DNA of 9,531 nucleotides, taken from positions 1 to 9,531 of the forward strand of contig JBPCRW010000130.1 in the NCBI GenBank assembly GCA_050996405.1, given 5' to 3'. A program made the position numbers and the translations under genes. How positions within the stretch are numbered: the stretch's first letter is position 1; each line of letters begins with the position of its first letter. This document shows positions 1 to 6,680 of the stretch, one piece after another. The DNA comes from JBPCRW01 sp050996405. Its GTDB lineage: Bacteria; Acidobacteriota; Blastocatellia; Pyrinomonadales; Pyrinomonadaceae. The notes beneath the pieces were generated by a model, which worked only from the letters and a program-made list of their open reading frames with translations, was not told the DNA's origin and ran no database searches.

Positions 1-423
1 TTGCGCGAACGGCTCGAAGACGTTCCGAAACTCGTCGAACATTTTAATAGAAAGTTTTCATTTGATTACGGCAAACATCCGAAGGAATTTTCGGCGAAAG
101 CGATTGAGGCTTTGCAGAATTATGCGTGGCTCGGCAACGTCCGCGAACTGAAAAATACAATCGAGCGCATTGTGATTATGACGGCAAAGCAGAAAATTAC
201 GCCCGAAGATTTGCCGATTATGTCGGATGAAATTCCGCCCGCTTCGAGCTATCGTTTCCCATCGTTCAAAGACGCGACCGAAGCCTACCAGCGCGAATTT
301 ATTCAGCAGAAATTGACGGAAGCGGGCGGCAATATTTCAAGAGCGGCGGAAGCGATGGGCGTTGACCGCAGCCATCTTCACCGCCGCCTGAAAAGTTTGG
401 GAATCCAGACAAAGGAAAAATAA
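1..423 (+). CDS. Sigma-54-dependent response regulator, C-terminal part (NtrX/NtrC type)
   Basis: This is the last 140 codons of a sigma-54 enhancer-binding protein; the receiver domain and most of the AAA+ domain lie left of the window. The first visible residues, LRERLEDVP, are the conserved segment late in the AAA+ ATPase domain. WLGNVRELKN (about 43-52) is the sensor-II region, with Leu where the family usually has Pro (WPGNVREL). Residues 92-136 form a Fis-type helix-turn-helix (GGNISRAAEAMGVDRSHLHRRL). Such proteins bind enhancer sites and use ATP hydrolysis to open sigma-54 RNA polymerase promoters. The NISRAAEAMGVDRSHLHR style resembles NtrX regulators, but the controlled genes cannot be told from this fragment. 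The TTG at position 1 is an internal Leu codon, not the start. It ends in TAA, 4 bp from the stop of the convergent next gene. The family call is firm; the subfamily is inferred. Confidence 0.93.
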   Translation: MRERLEDVPKLVEHFNRKFSFDYGKHPKEFSAKAIEALQNYAWLGNVRELKNTIERIVIMTAKQKITPEDLPIMSDEIPPASSYRFPSFKDATEAYQREFIQQKLTEAGGNISRAAEAMGVDRSHLHRRLKSLGIQTKEK

Positions 424-427
424 ATAC

Positions 428-1480
428 TTACTTTCCATAAACCAAAATCACAAAACTATCCGGCACAATCGCGGGGCGCGGGCGCGGGCGTTCTGCCGTC
501 GGCGCGGGAGTCGCGCCAAACTGCGCCGTCGCCAGATAAACCTTATGCGTTTTTGTATCCAAAGCCATCGTCCGCGCGCCGCGCCGCGTCGTGACGTTTT
601 CCGCAACGCTGAATTTATCGCCCGCATCTTCGCGCACAACGGTCAAAGTTCCTTCGCCGTTGGAACTAAACGCGAGTTTTGTGTTTGGGTCAAAAGCCGC
701 TGCGTCCGTGCCGTCGCCGGTCGGTAAATCGCCGACGATTTTACCGTTATCATAATTGACGACAATCATTTTCTTGTTGCCGCAAACGACAAACAGACGG
801 TGATTTTTGCGGTCAATCGCCATTCCCGAAGGCTCTTCGCCGGGCGCGAGCGACCAGTGCGCCTTTGCTTCGAGTTTGCGTGAATCAACCGGAACAATTT
901 CCGATTTATCTTCCAGATTAACGAAAATCATTCCCTTGCCGTCCGCCGCCGCAAATTCGGGTTTTCCGCCCAGAGCGATTGTTCCCGCGACACTGCCGCT
1001 TGCCGCGTCAATCGCCGTGATGTCGGAACTGCCTGCGTTAAAAGCGAAAACACGCTTTGATGCGGAATCGTAAATAATTGTGTCTGGATTTTTTCCGACC
1101 GGCACGGTTGACAAAGTTTTGAGCGTTTTCAAATCAAAAATCGTGACGGCGTTATCACGCCCGTCGCTGATAAAACCGCGTCCTAAATCTTCGGCAACGG
1201 CGATTCCGTGAACGCCGTTGGTATTCGGAATTTCGCCAACAACTTTTTCCGTTTCGGTATCAATCACGACGACCTTTGTCGCGTGCGAAACATACAGGCG
1301 ATGCGCGTCAGCGTCGGCGTAAAGCAAATCCCAGCCGCCTTCGCCGCCGACCTGAATCGTGTTCAGCAAATGATAACCGCCGGAAGTTTGAGTTTTCGGC
1401 TGTGTTTGCGCGTCGCAAAGCACAAAGCCGGAAACGATGAAAAAAAGAAGCGAAAGAAATTGAACTGTTAAAATTTTCAT
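428..1480 (-). CDS. Secreted YncE/YVTN-type beta-propeller protein
   Basis: A 350-residue protein opening with a signal peptide: MK, a hydrophobic core at about 7-20, and a likely signal peptidase I site after CDA (about residue 24). There is no good lipobox before Cys22. The mature part is a series of blades of the form 'hydrophobic strand, xxVxVID, T-x-x-x-x-V-x-x-IP/VG', for example VVVIDTETEKVVGEIP (70-85), VTIFDLKTLKTLSTVPVG (112-129) and ITAIDAASGSVAGTIALGG (154-172). This is the YVTN/YncE seven-bladed propeller pattern, which serves as a binding or scaffolding platform in the periplasm or outside the cell. No enzyme residues are apparent. The C-terminus has an Ala/Pro/Arg-rich linker (322-341) before a last strand (FVILVYGK). 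The ATG at 1480 gives a clean signal peptide, but no Shine-Dalgarno precedes it. The ligand is unknown. Confidence 0.85.
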   Translation of the reverse strand: MKILTVQFLSLLFFIVSGFVLCDAQTQPKTQTSGGYHLLNTIQVGGEGGWDLLYADADAHRLYVSHATKVVVIDTETEKVVGEIPNTNGVHGIAVAEDLGRGFISDGRDNAVTIFDLKTLKTLSTVPVGKNPDTIIYDSASKRVFAFNAGSSDITAIDAASGSVAGTIALGGKPEFAAADGKGMIFVNLEDKSEIVPVDSRKLEAKAHWSLAPGEEPSGMAIDRKNHRLFVVCGNKKMIVVNYDNGKIVGDLPTGDGTDAAAFDPNTKLAFSSNGEGTLTVVREDAGDKFSVAENVTTRRGARTMALDTKTHKVYLATAQFGATPAPTAERPRPRPAIVPDSFVILVYGK

Positions 1481-1488
1481 AAGTCTGA

Positions 1489-1517
1489 ATTATCAAAAAT
1501 TTGGATTGTCGAAACAA
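1489..1517 (-). promoter_or_regulatory. Candidate promoter of the YncE-like gene, very close to the start codon
   Basis: Read on the minus strand, GATAAT (1489-1494, one mismatch to TATAAT) lies 8 nt before the ATG at 1480. TTGTTT (1512-1517) lies 17 nt further upstream as a weak -35 match. A start site about 7 nt after the -10 would fall at or next to the ATG, which fits the absence of a ribosome binding site. The remaining part of this 179-bp gap (to 1659) shows no other clear signal and no terminator hairpin for msrB. Confidence 0.35.
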
Positions 1518-1659
1518 ATATAGCAGACAGCGTATCAATCCAAAGATGAATAGAAGATTAACGCGTCGATTTTAAATCTTAACTCCGCCAGAACAGCGAT
1601 GACGCGCCGCAATCTCTAATCCGACCACAACCATTTCCCTTTTATTTCATTCGCTCCGG

Positions 1660-2133
1660 TTAAACTTTTTGCGGAACTTCTTCGTCTTCGGGAAAAAATT
1701 CGAGCGAAGCGGAATTCATACAATAACGCTGTCCGGTCGGCGGCGGACCGTCGTCGAAAACATGTCCAAGATGCCCGTCGCACCGCGAGCAGCGGATTTC
1801 CGTCCGCGCCATTCCGTATTTCGTGTCGCGCAAATAACGAATGTGGTCTTTGTCAAAAGGCTGGTAAAACGAAGCCCAGCCGGATTTGGAATGAAACTTT
1901 GAATCCGAACGAAACAACGGCAAGCCGCACAGACGACAAGCGTAAGTTCCGTCCTGTTTGTTATCGGTCAAGTTGCCGCAAAACGGCGGTTCTGTTCCGT
2001 GATTGAGCAGAATATCGCGCTGTTCTTCGGTTAAATTCTGCGCCAATTCCTCACGTTTCTCCGCGCTAATCGGCATTATGTCGTAGCCGGATGCGGAAGT
2101 TTCTTTTTCGGTCGAGCTAGTTTTCGGTATCAT
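1660..2133 (-). CDS. msrB: Peptide-methionine (R)-S-oxide reductase MsrB
   Basis: A 157-residue protein with the whole SelR/MsrB domain (about 25-148). MsrB reduces the R-epimer of methionine sulfoxide in oxidised proteins, normally recycled by thioredoxin. Visible signatures are two CxxC zinc pairs (Cys66/Cys69 and Cys115/Cys118), GWASF (GWPSF in most relatives), GHLGHVFDDGP, and the active-site motif RYCMNSASL with catalytic Cys138. The resolving Cys found in many enzymes just before GWPSF is Ser here (SKSGW). Cys52 in PPFCGN could take that role, which is inference. Two starts compete: Met1 and Met20. AAAGGAG at 2144-2150, 10 nt before Met1, favours Met1, which adds a polar leader of about 19 residues with no signal peptide, so the enzyme is probably cytoplasmic. 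It ends in an acidic tail (PEDEEVPQKV). Confidence 0.96.
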   Translation of the reverse strand: MIPKTSSTEKETSASGYDIMPISAEKREELAQNLTEEQRDILLNHGTEPPFCGNLTDNKQDGTYACRLCGLPLFRSDSKFHSKSGWASFYQPFDKDHIRYLRDTKYGMARTEIRCSRCDGHLGHVFDDGPPPTGQRYCMNSASLEFFPEDEEVPQKV

Positions 2134-3411
2134 AAAATTTTTTCTCCTTTATTTTATGATGACAAAATCAGGCGAAAAATTCCACGTTTGTCGAAAAATT
2201 ATTTTTCTTCCGCTTTTGATTTTGAGGTTGGCTATTTCAAACCGTTTATCAAAATCGCGCCGCGCAGCCATTCGCCGCGAATATACGCAAAGCCGTCGCT
2301 GTCGGGCGCGAGCGCGAAATCGTCAATTTCCTTGTCGCCCAAATCGGCGATAAAATGCGGCTTGTCTTCGTCGAGCGATTGCGACCGAAGAATATTTTTC
2401 GAGCCGGTATTGGTGATAAAATTCAGCGTTCGGTTGTCGGCAGACCATGCGATTTCGTTAGCGGGCGATTTTCCGTCGGCGTAATCCAAAACTTTTATCT
2501 GTTTTTTATCGGTGAGATTCATCACGCCGATTTTCCATTTCTGTTCGCGGAAAAAATAAGCGTCCGAATTGCCGTTAGGCGAGAATGCGGGCGAATCTAT
2601 TTTCTTATCCGAAACCTGAATTTCCTCGCCGCCGTCGGCTGAAACTTTCCAGAGCGTTTGATGCAAGCCCGACTCGTAATAAATCCATTTTCCGTCCGGC
2701 GAAACAAAATGCGGATAGCCGCCTTCCGTTTTGGTAAGTTGGATTTGACTGCTGCCGTCGGCGTTCATTCGCCAAACCTGATTCGCGCCTGTGCGATTTG
2801 AAGCAAAGAAAATAAAACGATTGTCGGGCGAAACTCGCGGCGAAAAATTCGTGAAGGAATTATTCGTCAATTGACGCTGCTCGCCGCCGTCGCGCCTGAT
2901 TGTCCAAATGTCGCCGTCATCAGTCGAATAAATAATTTTCCCGTCGGGCGCGAAAGCCAAGCTGCGGGCGGGCGTTAAAATTTTCGTCTCGCCGCCGGTC
3001 GAAAGATTGAGGCGAAAATTGTCATCGACTTGCGTGGCAATTATTTTATCGGCGGTTTTGTTCAAACTAACGGTTGCATAATTCGCCGCGTCTTTCGTCA
3101 AAACTTCGGTTTCGCCAGCAGCGACGGAAAGCCGCCGGATTTTGAACGCTTCCGCGAGATTTTCGCTCGCCGCAAAAAGCAACTGCTCGCCGCCGGGCAG
3201 CCATTTCAAACTTTTGATATTGAAAAACGTCTTCGGCGAAATCTCGCTTTCCGCGCCGCTTCTGACATCAACCCGCATCAAGCGAAAATCATTTTCGCCG
3301 CTCCAAGATTGTCCGGCGGCAAAAGCGATTGATTTGCCGCCGGGCGAAAATTGATTGTCGCTGATGCGAATCGGTCGCGCTCGCGTTAAAAGTTTCCGCT
3401 CGTTTCGACCG

Positions 3412-3443
3412 TCAACGTCCGCCGCAAACAACGAGCAAAAAAA
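3412..3443 (-). other. Frameshift 2: between the membrane helix and the propeller
   Basis: The helix frame (VLPIAALVVFLLVVCGG) ends at TGA 3412-3414, while the propeller frame continues as DVDGRNERKLLTRA. Removing one base anywhere between the A7 run (3437-3443; T7 on the coding strand) and 3415 joins them. Deletion in the T7 run is the simplest option. The exact site cannot be fixed from one sequence. Confidence 0.7.
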
Positions 3444-3761
3444 CGACGAGCGCGGCAATCGGCAAAACGGATTTTCGCGGCATCCGCAAGGTTTCGTCGA
3501 GCGGCGGATTTTTCTGCGCTTCTTCAAAAACTTTCTTGACTTCGGCGATAAAACGATAACCGCGACGCGGCACGGTTTCGATAAAACGCGGCTCACTCGC
3601 GCTGTCGCCCAACGTCTTGCGAAGCACCTTGACGTTAAAGGCGAGATTGCCTTCCTCGACAAAACGGTCTTGCCAGATTTTTCGCATCAACTCGTCTTTC
3701 TCGATTAAGCGTCCGGCGTTTTCAACGAACACTTCGAGCGTGTCGAAAACCTTTGGCGCGA

Positions 3762-3764
3762 GGG
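3762..3764 (-). other. Frameshift 1: one base missing at a GGG run in the winged-helix coding region
   Basis: On the minus strand, codons read ...DGETVP up to the CCC triplet; after it the frame gives SRQRFSTRSK, unlike any winged helix. Adding a single base at the C run restores VP-LAPKVFDTLEVFVEN, the standard continuation of a Trans_reg_C domain. The missing base is thus placed with good precision. Confidence 0.8.
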
Positions 3765-3865
3765 AACGGTTTCGCCGTCAAGCAGCAAAATTTTTTCCGT
3801 CGTGTCAAAGCGAAACGCTCCGAATTCGTAAAAGTGTTTTGTTTCCGGCTGCCGCATAAAAGCCG

Positions 3866-3909
3866 CTCATCGTTTTCTCATCGAAACTTCATCGAAAATT
3901 CAAGATTTC
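3866..3909 (-). promoter_or_regulatory. Tandem 11-bp direct repeats upstream of the winged-helix gene (candidate operator)
   Basis: Plus-strand units are ctcatcgtttt (3866-3876), ctcatcgaaac (3877-3887) and ttcatcgaaaa (3888-3898), followed by a degenerate ttcaagatttc (3899-3909). The core TCATCG (CGATGA on the coding strand) recurs every 11 bp, one turn of the helix. OmpR/PhoB-type winged helices bind head-to-tail on direct repeats with this same period. The array ends 8 nt before the ATG at 3857, so autoregulation by the adjacent regulator is a natural reading, though it is inference. Confidence 0.5.
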
Positions 3910-3949
3910 TCCGGCAAGAATTTTTATACTCTCGGTCAAGCCTTATGAT

Positions 3950-3977
3950 TTGGACAATTCTAACACGAGTTTATGAC
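3950..3977 (+). promoter_or_regulatory. Weak candidate promoter for the plus-strand cluster
   Basis: TTGGAC (3950-3955) and TATGAC (3972-3977) are separated by 16 bp, about 65 nt before the ATG at 4042. Each hexamer is an imperfect match, so this is only the best candidate in the divergent gap 3858-4041. It lies beyond the 11-bp repeat array. Confidence 0.25.
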
Positions 3978-4041
3978 GCGCTGAAAGGATGTTTCCGCGT
4001 TCAAAGAATTGAAAAAAGCCAAATTCAAAAAGAGGGAAATT

Positions 4042-4755
4042 ATGAAGAAGAATTTAATTTTAATACTGATATTCACAATCATTTTGGCTCTCGGTTTTCA
4101 AACGGTGTCGGCGCAGTTCAATATAAAAATCCCGAAACTGCCGAAGACGGAAAAGCCGAAAACCGAACAGCCGAAACCGGATGATAATTCAACGCCGCAA
4201 AGTCAGTCGAATCAAAACTCATCGAATCAGAACCGCGCCGCGCAAACCGGCGGTTTTGATTATCCCAAACGCATCGAGCCGACGAGCAATCAGATGTTTT
4301 TGAAAGATACGCTCGAAATCAAAATTCAAAAAGACGATCATTATCGGAAAGTTCCCAATCAAAACGATTACACGAGATGGCTGCCGCAGGTCAGCTTCGA
4401 CGTATTTTTCGACAACAGCGCGAAGGTGCGTTATCAGGCAGAGTGGTTTAATCCCGACGGCTCGCCGTGGTTCAACGAATCGCTCGACGCGGGAGCTTTT
4501 TCGGATGACAGCCAGACAATCGGTGTTTCGAGTCCGTATTCAGGCGATCTTTTAAATACTAAAGCCGTGACGACAACCGGAACTTACGGTGTAAAAATTA
4601 CGTCCAGCACGACGGTTTCGGTTGATGTACCGCATTGCGCGGAGCATCAAGTCGGCGCGCGTCTGACCGGCGCGACCAGTTCGCCGCAAATCAAATTTCG
4701 CTCTTATCCATATCTGAGAGCGTTTTGCCAACTCAACGGCACTATCCCCGGATAA
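4042..4755 (+). CDS. Exported protein of unknown function with a Lys/Pro- and Gln/Asn/Ser-rich linker
   Basis: A 237-residue protein. ATG 4042 is preferred over an upstream in-frame TTG (4009) because AGAGGG (4031-4036) sits 5 nt before it and because the protein then opens with a textbook signal peptide: MKKN, a hydrophobic core LILILIFTIILALGF, and a likely cut after VSA (about residue 24). A low-complexity linker follows, first repeats like PKTEKPKTEQPKP, then a Gln/Asn/Ser-rich stretch to about residue 68. A folded C-terminal domain (about 70-237) is rich in beta-prone sequence and aromatic residues (RYQAEWFNPDGSPWFNES) and has two cysteines (VPHCAEH and RAFCQLNG) that could form a disulfide outside the cytoplasm. 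I do not recognise the domain. A flexible tether plus a beta domain suggests a cell-surface or periplasmic binding role, which is speculation. Confidence 0.75.
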   Translation: MKKNLILILIFTIILALGFQTVSAQFNIKIPKLPKTEKPKTEQPKPDDNSTPQSQSNQNSSNQNRAAQTGGFDYPKRIEPTSNQMFLKDTLEIKIQKDDHYRKVPNQNDYTRWLPQVSFDVFFDNSAKVRYQAEWFNPDGSPWFNESLDAGAFSDDSQTIGVSSPYSGDLLNTKAVTTTGTYGVKITSSTTVSVDVPHCAEHQVGARLTGATSSPQIKFRSYPYLRAFCQLNGTIPG

Positions 4756-4782
4756 CGAAAAATGAAAAAGGAGAAAAGGAAG

Positions 4783-4875
4783 ATGAAAAAAATAAAAAGT
4801 TTGGCGATAGGTATTTTGTTTTTATCAATTTGGCTTTCAGGATGCGCTTCCGAACAAAGCCCGGAGTCATTCTAA
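4783..4875 (+). CDS. Tiny lipoprotein (30 residues), possibly a frameshifted longer one
   Basis: A short frame of 30 codons with a clear lipoprotein signal: MKKIKSLAIGILFLSIW followed by lipobox LSGC (Cys21), then only CASEQSPESF before TAA. AAGGAG (4768-4773) lies 9 nt before the ATG, so translation looks real. It starts 27 nt after the exported-protein gene and may share its transcript. After the stop, another frame stays open to TAG at 4989-4991 and reads as plausible protein (for example QSAQDDILQFLKDL). One extra base just before the TAA would join the two into a lipoprotein of about 69 residues (4783-4991). The tail faintly recalls the C-terminal helix of cytochrome-c-type domains, but there is no CxxCH, so no function is claimed. 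It may be an intact micro-lipoprotein, a degraded gene or a sequence error. Confidence 0.5.
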   Translation: MKKIKSLAIGILFLSIWLSGCASEQSPESF

Positions 4876-5061
4876 AAAGAAAGTTCGAGAAAACTCCGGC
4901 GCAAGACCGCACAGTATTGAGCAATATTAGGACGAGGCAATCCGCCCAAGATGATATTTTGCAGTTCTTGAAAGACTTGCCGAGAAAATAGGAAGAAATT
5001 TTCAAGATTGCCGCGCTGATTTAAACCGCGCTTCAATCCGATTGCACTACCGTTATTGAAA

Positions 5062-5083
5062 GGTTCTGATAACAGTCAGAACC
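5062..5083 (+). promoter_or_regulatory. Perfect 8-bp inverted repeat upstream of the 5124 gene
   Basis: GGTTCTGA (5062-5069), loop TAACAG, TCAGAACC (5076-5083). The stem is perfect and lies 40 nt before the ATG at 5124, upstream of its AAGGAG. No T-run follows on the plus strand, so it is not a typical intrinsic terminator. It could be a repressor operator or a 5'-leader hairpin. The surrounding stretch 4992-5123 holds no gene I can support. Confidence 0.5.
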
Positions 5084-5123
5084 GGAAAGGAAAAATAAAT
5101 AATAACGATAAGGAGATTATAAA

Positions 5124-5594
5124 ATGAGCAGCCCGTTTTTATACAGATTAAGAGTTATGTCGTCTAAAAAAGGTCAAGGCAGAGCCGAGAATATTATTCC
5201 GATATATGCCTTTAAAGACGGCACCGCGCGGGGATCGCCGTTCCCTTTGGGAGAAGTGGATCTAAATACTATGAGAATAATTGCATTGGGCGCGGACGGC
5301 GCGCGAGTTTTAACCGTCTGCGCCTTTTCCCTAAATACTTATCGGGCATTAGAAAATAAAGATGTTGAATTTTTTGAGCTTCATATAAAAGATACAAGAA
5401 TTAAAACCGCTTCTACTGAAGAAGGGAGAACCGTAGCGACGATAACGCGCAGAGATATGATTGATGGTCAAAAGATTCCGATTGACCCGAGTCGAATTAA
5501 AATGTCTTGCGAGCCGTTGCCAATGAGCGGATTATTTACGGTTTCTTCGAGCTTTTTTGATTATGACGGCGGACCGGTCTTTGCTCTAGCCTGA
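5124..5594 (+). CDS. Hypothetical protein of unknown function (156 residues)
   Basis: A 156-residue frame with a strong start: AAGGAG (5110-5115) 8 nt before the ATG. It has no signal peptide and no membrane helix, so it is probably cytoplasmic. Composition is mixed alpha/beta, with segments such as FPLGEVDLNTMRIIALGADGARVL and DVEFFELHIKDTRIKT that alternate in a strand-like way. It has only two cysteines (VCAF, MSCEP) and ends in an aromatic, glycine-rich tail (SSSFFDYDGGPVFALA). I do not recognise the family. Codon use differs from the flanking genes: seven of twelve arginines are AGA and ATA occurs four times, whereas msrB appears to use mostly CGN. This hints at acquisition by transfer. 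The gene converges on lpxD with 19 bp between stops and no evident terminator hairpin. Confidence 0.75.
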   Translation: MSSPFLYRLRVMSSKKGQGRAENIIPIYAFKDGTARGSPFPLGEVDLNTMRIIALGADGARVLTVCAFSLNTYRALENKDVEFFELHIKDTRIKTASTEEGRTVATITRRDMIDGQKIPIDPSRIKMSCEPLPMSGLFTVSSSFFDYDGGPVFALA

Positions 5595-5613
5595 CGAAGC
5601 AAAAAATAAACAT

Positions 5614-6645
5614 TTAGCGATTCGTTTCCAGTTCCGCCAGACGTTTTTCCAAATCACGAATCGTTCGCGCCATCTCGCCAAGTCGCCGAAACGCCGCGGT
5701 CGAGCGCAGCCAATCTTTGTTATCAAAAGCCGGAACGCCGGAAATAATTTTGCCCGCCTCGACATCGTGCGACGTGGCGGATTTTGCCGTGACGACAACA
5801 TCGTCGCCGATTTTTAAATGTCCGGCGATTCCGACTTGTCCGGCTAAAATTACGCGCTTGCCGATGACAGAACTTCCCGCCAAGCCGGTCTGCGAACAAA
5901 TCAGCGCGTCTTCGTCAACCGTGCAGGAATGCCCGATTTGCACCAGATTATCAATTTTCGCGCCGCGCTTGATTCTGGTTTCGCCAACCGACGCGCAGTC
6001 AATTGCGGAATTTGCGCCGATTTCCACGTCATCCTCGATAACGACATTTCCGGTTTGCGGAATTTTCAGCCAACGCTTTTGCTCGTCTTTGGCGTAACCG
6101 AAACCGTCCGAGCCGATAGTTGTGTTGTTATGAATGATACAACTTTTACCGATTTCGCAATTTTCACGAACGGACACGCCCGAATGAATCACCGAATTTG
6201 CGCCGATTTTCGCGCCGTCGTAAATCGTCGCGTTCGGAAAAATTTTCACGTTTTCTTCGATGACGCAGTTCGCACCGATAACGGCGTTAGCGTGAATTTC
6301 GACGCTTCCAGAAATTTTCGCCGTTTCGTGAATAACCGCCTTCGGATGAATGAAAGGTTTAATTTCCAGCGCGGGATTAAGCAACCGTAAAGCCCGCGTG
6401 TAAGCCAGATAAGCGTCCTTGGCACGTAAAACGGCGATGCCTTCGCGCTCGATTTTGACGTTTTCATTCAGGAAAATCGCGCTTGCCTTCGTCATCTGAA
6501 TCTGCGGCGTATATTTTGGATTCGCCAGGAAAGTAATCTGCCCGCGTGTCGCAATATCCAAACCTGCCGCGCTTTTTATTGCTAAATCTTTGTCGCCGCG
6601 CTCGATAATTGCCGAAGTTTTCTCAGCTAATTCAGAAAGTTTCAT
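5614..6645 (-). CDS. lpxD: UDP-3-O-(3-hydroxyacyl)glucosamine N-acyltransferase LpxD
   Basis: A 343-residue protein of normal family length. LpxD adds the second 3-hydroxyacyl chain, from acyl-carrier protein, to the amino group of UDP-3-O-acyl-glucosamine, the third step of lipid A synthesis in the cytoplasm. Residues 1-100 are the uridine-binding N-terminal domain. From about 100 to 305 runs a left-handed beta-helix of hexapeptide repeats (for example IHPKAVIHETAKISGSVEIH, then VIGANCVIEENVKI). It contains GSDGFGYA (178-185) and NLVQIGHS, whose His239 has the same number as the catalytic His of the E. coli enzyme. A C-terminal helix (about 313-341) ends in LEKRLAELE, a short coiled-coil-like tail. 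The ATG at 6645 lacks a clear Shine-Dalgarno, but codons upstream soon hit a stop. It follows the antitoxin-like gene after 35 nt, so co-transcription is possible. The usual partners (lpxA, fabZ, bamA) are absent here, so this may be a stand-alone copy. Confidence 0.97.
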   Translation of the reverse strand: MKLSELAEKTSAIIERGDKDLAIKSAAGLDIATRGQITFLANPKYTPQIQMTKASAIFLNENVKIEREGIAVLRAKDAYLAYTRALRLLNPALEIKPFIHPKAVIHETAKISGSVEIHANAVIGANCVIEENVKIFPNATIYDGAKIGANSVIHSGVSVRENCEIGKSCIIHNNTTIGSDGFGYAKDEQKRWLKIPQTGNVVIEDDVEIGANSAIDCASVGETRIKRGAKIDNLVQIGHSCTVDEDALICSQTGLAGSSVIGKRVILAGQVGIAGHLKIGDDVVVTAKSATSHDVEAGKIISGVPAFDNKDWLRSTAAFRRLGEMARTIRDLEKRLAELETNR

Positions 6646-6680
6646 CGTTTATTTTTTCATCAACTATTTTCATTAACTTA

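Larger units (their letters stand above)
2232..3857 (-). pseudogene. Winged-helix / TM / PD40-propeller protein gene with two frameshifts
   Basis: Three consecutive frames together spell one protein of about 540 residues. Frame 1 starts at ATG 3857 (MRQPETKHFYEFGAFRF) and runs to about 3763. Frame 2 carries the rest of the Trans_reg_C winged helix (VFDTLEVFVENAGRLI through IETVPRRGYRF) and a single hydrophobic helix (SVLPIAALVVFLLVV) down to 3412. Frame 3 carries the extracytoplasmic TolB/PD40 propeller to TAG at 2232. At least eight blade motifs are visible, such as NQFSPGGKSIAF, RVSPDNRFIFFASNR and HFVSPDGKWIYYES. The architecture is that of CadC-like membrane regulators common in Acidobacteriota, where a cytoplasmic DNA-binding domain is tied to an outside sensor. 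An in-frame TGA at 3867-3869 fixes ATG 3857 as the most upstream ATG. The domains look well conserved, so either the gene decayed recently or the sequence carries indel errors. An ATG-led frame starting at 3662 is an antisense-like shadow over the helix region and not the real N-terminus. Confidence 0.85.

Noticed and set aside
3435..3662. ATG-led N-terminal extension of the propeller frame
   Set aside because: This part of the frame is an off-frame reading of the winged-helix and membrane-helix codons (Arg/Ser-rich, no domain); the true N-terminus starts at 3857 in another frame.
3866..3909. The short tandem repeats as a CRISPR array
   Set aside because: Units are 11 bp with no spacers; the period fits a protein-binding array instead.
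3753..4184. 143-codon plus-strand frame bridging the divergent gap
   Set aside because: It overlaps the start of the regulator gene antisense and the exported-protein gene in another frame, and has no domain or signal.
4742..5005. 87-codon minus-strand frame with a hydrophobic Ser/Phe-rich tail
   Set aside because: It is antisense to the micro-lipoprotein region; the plus strand has a lipobox and a Shine-Dalgarno, which this frame lacks.
5595..5613. Bidirectional terminator between the 5124 gene and lpxD
   Set aside because: The 19-bp gap has an A-rich run but no inverted repeat of useful length.
5717..6390. Two long plus-strand open frames (126 and 153 codons)
   Set aside because: They are antisense to lpxD, whose hexapeptide repeats and catalytic His are clear.
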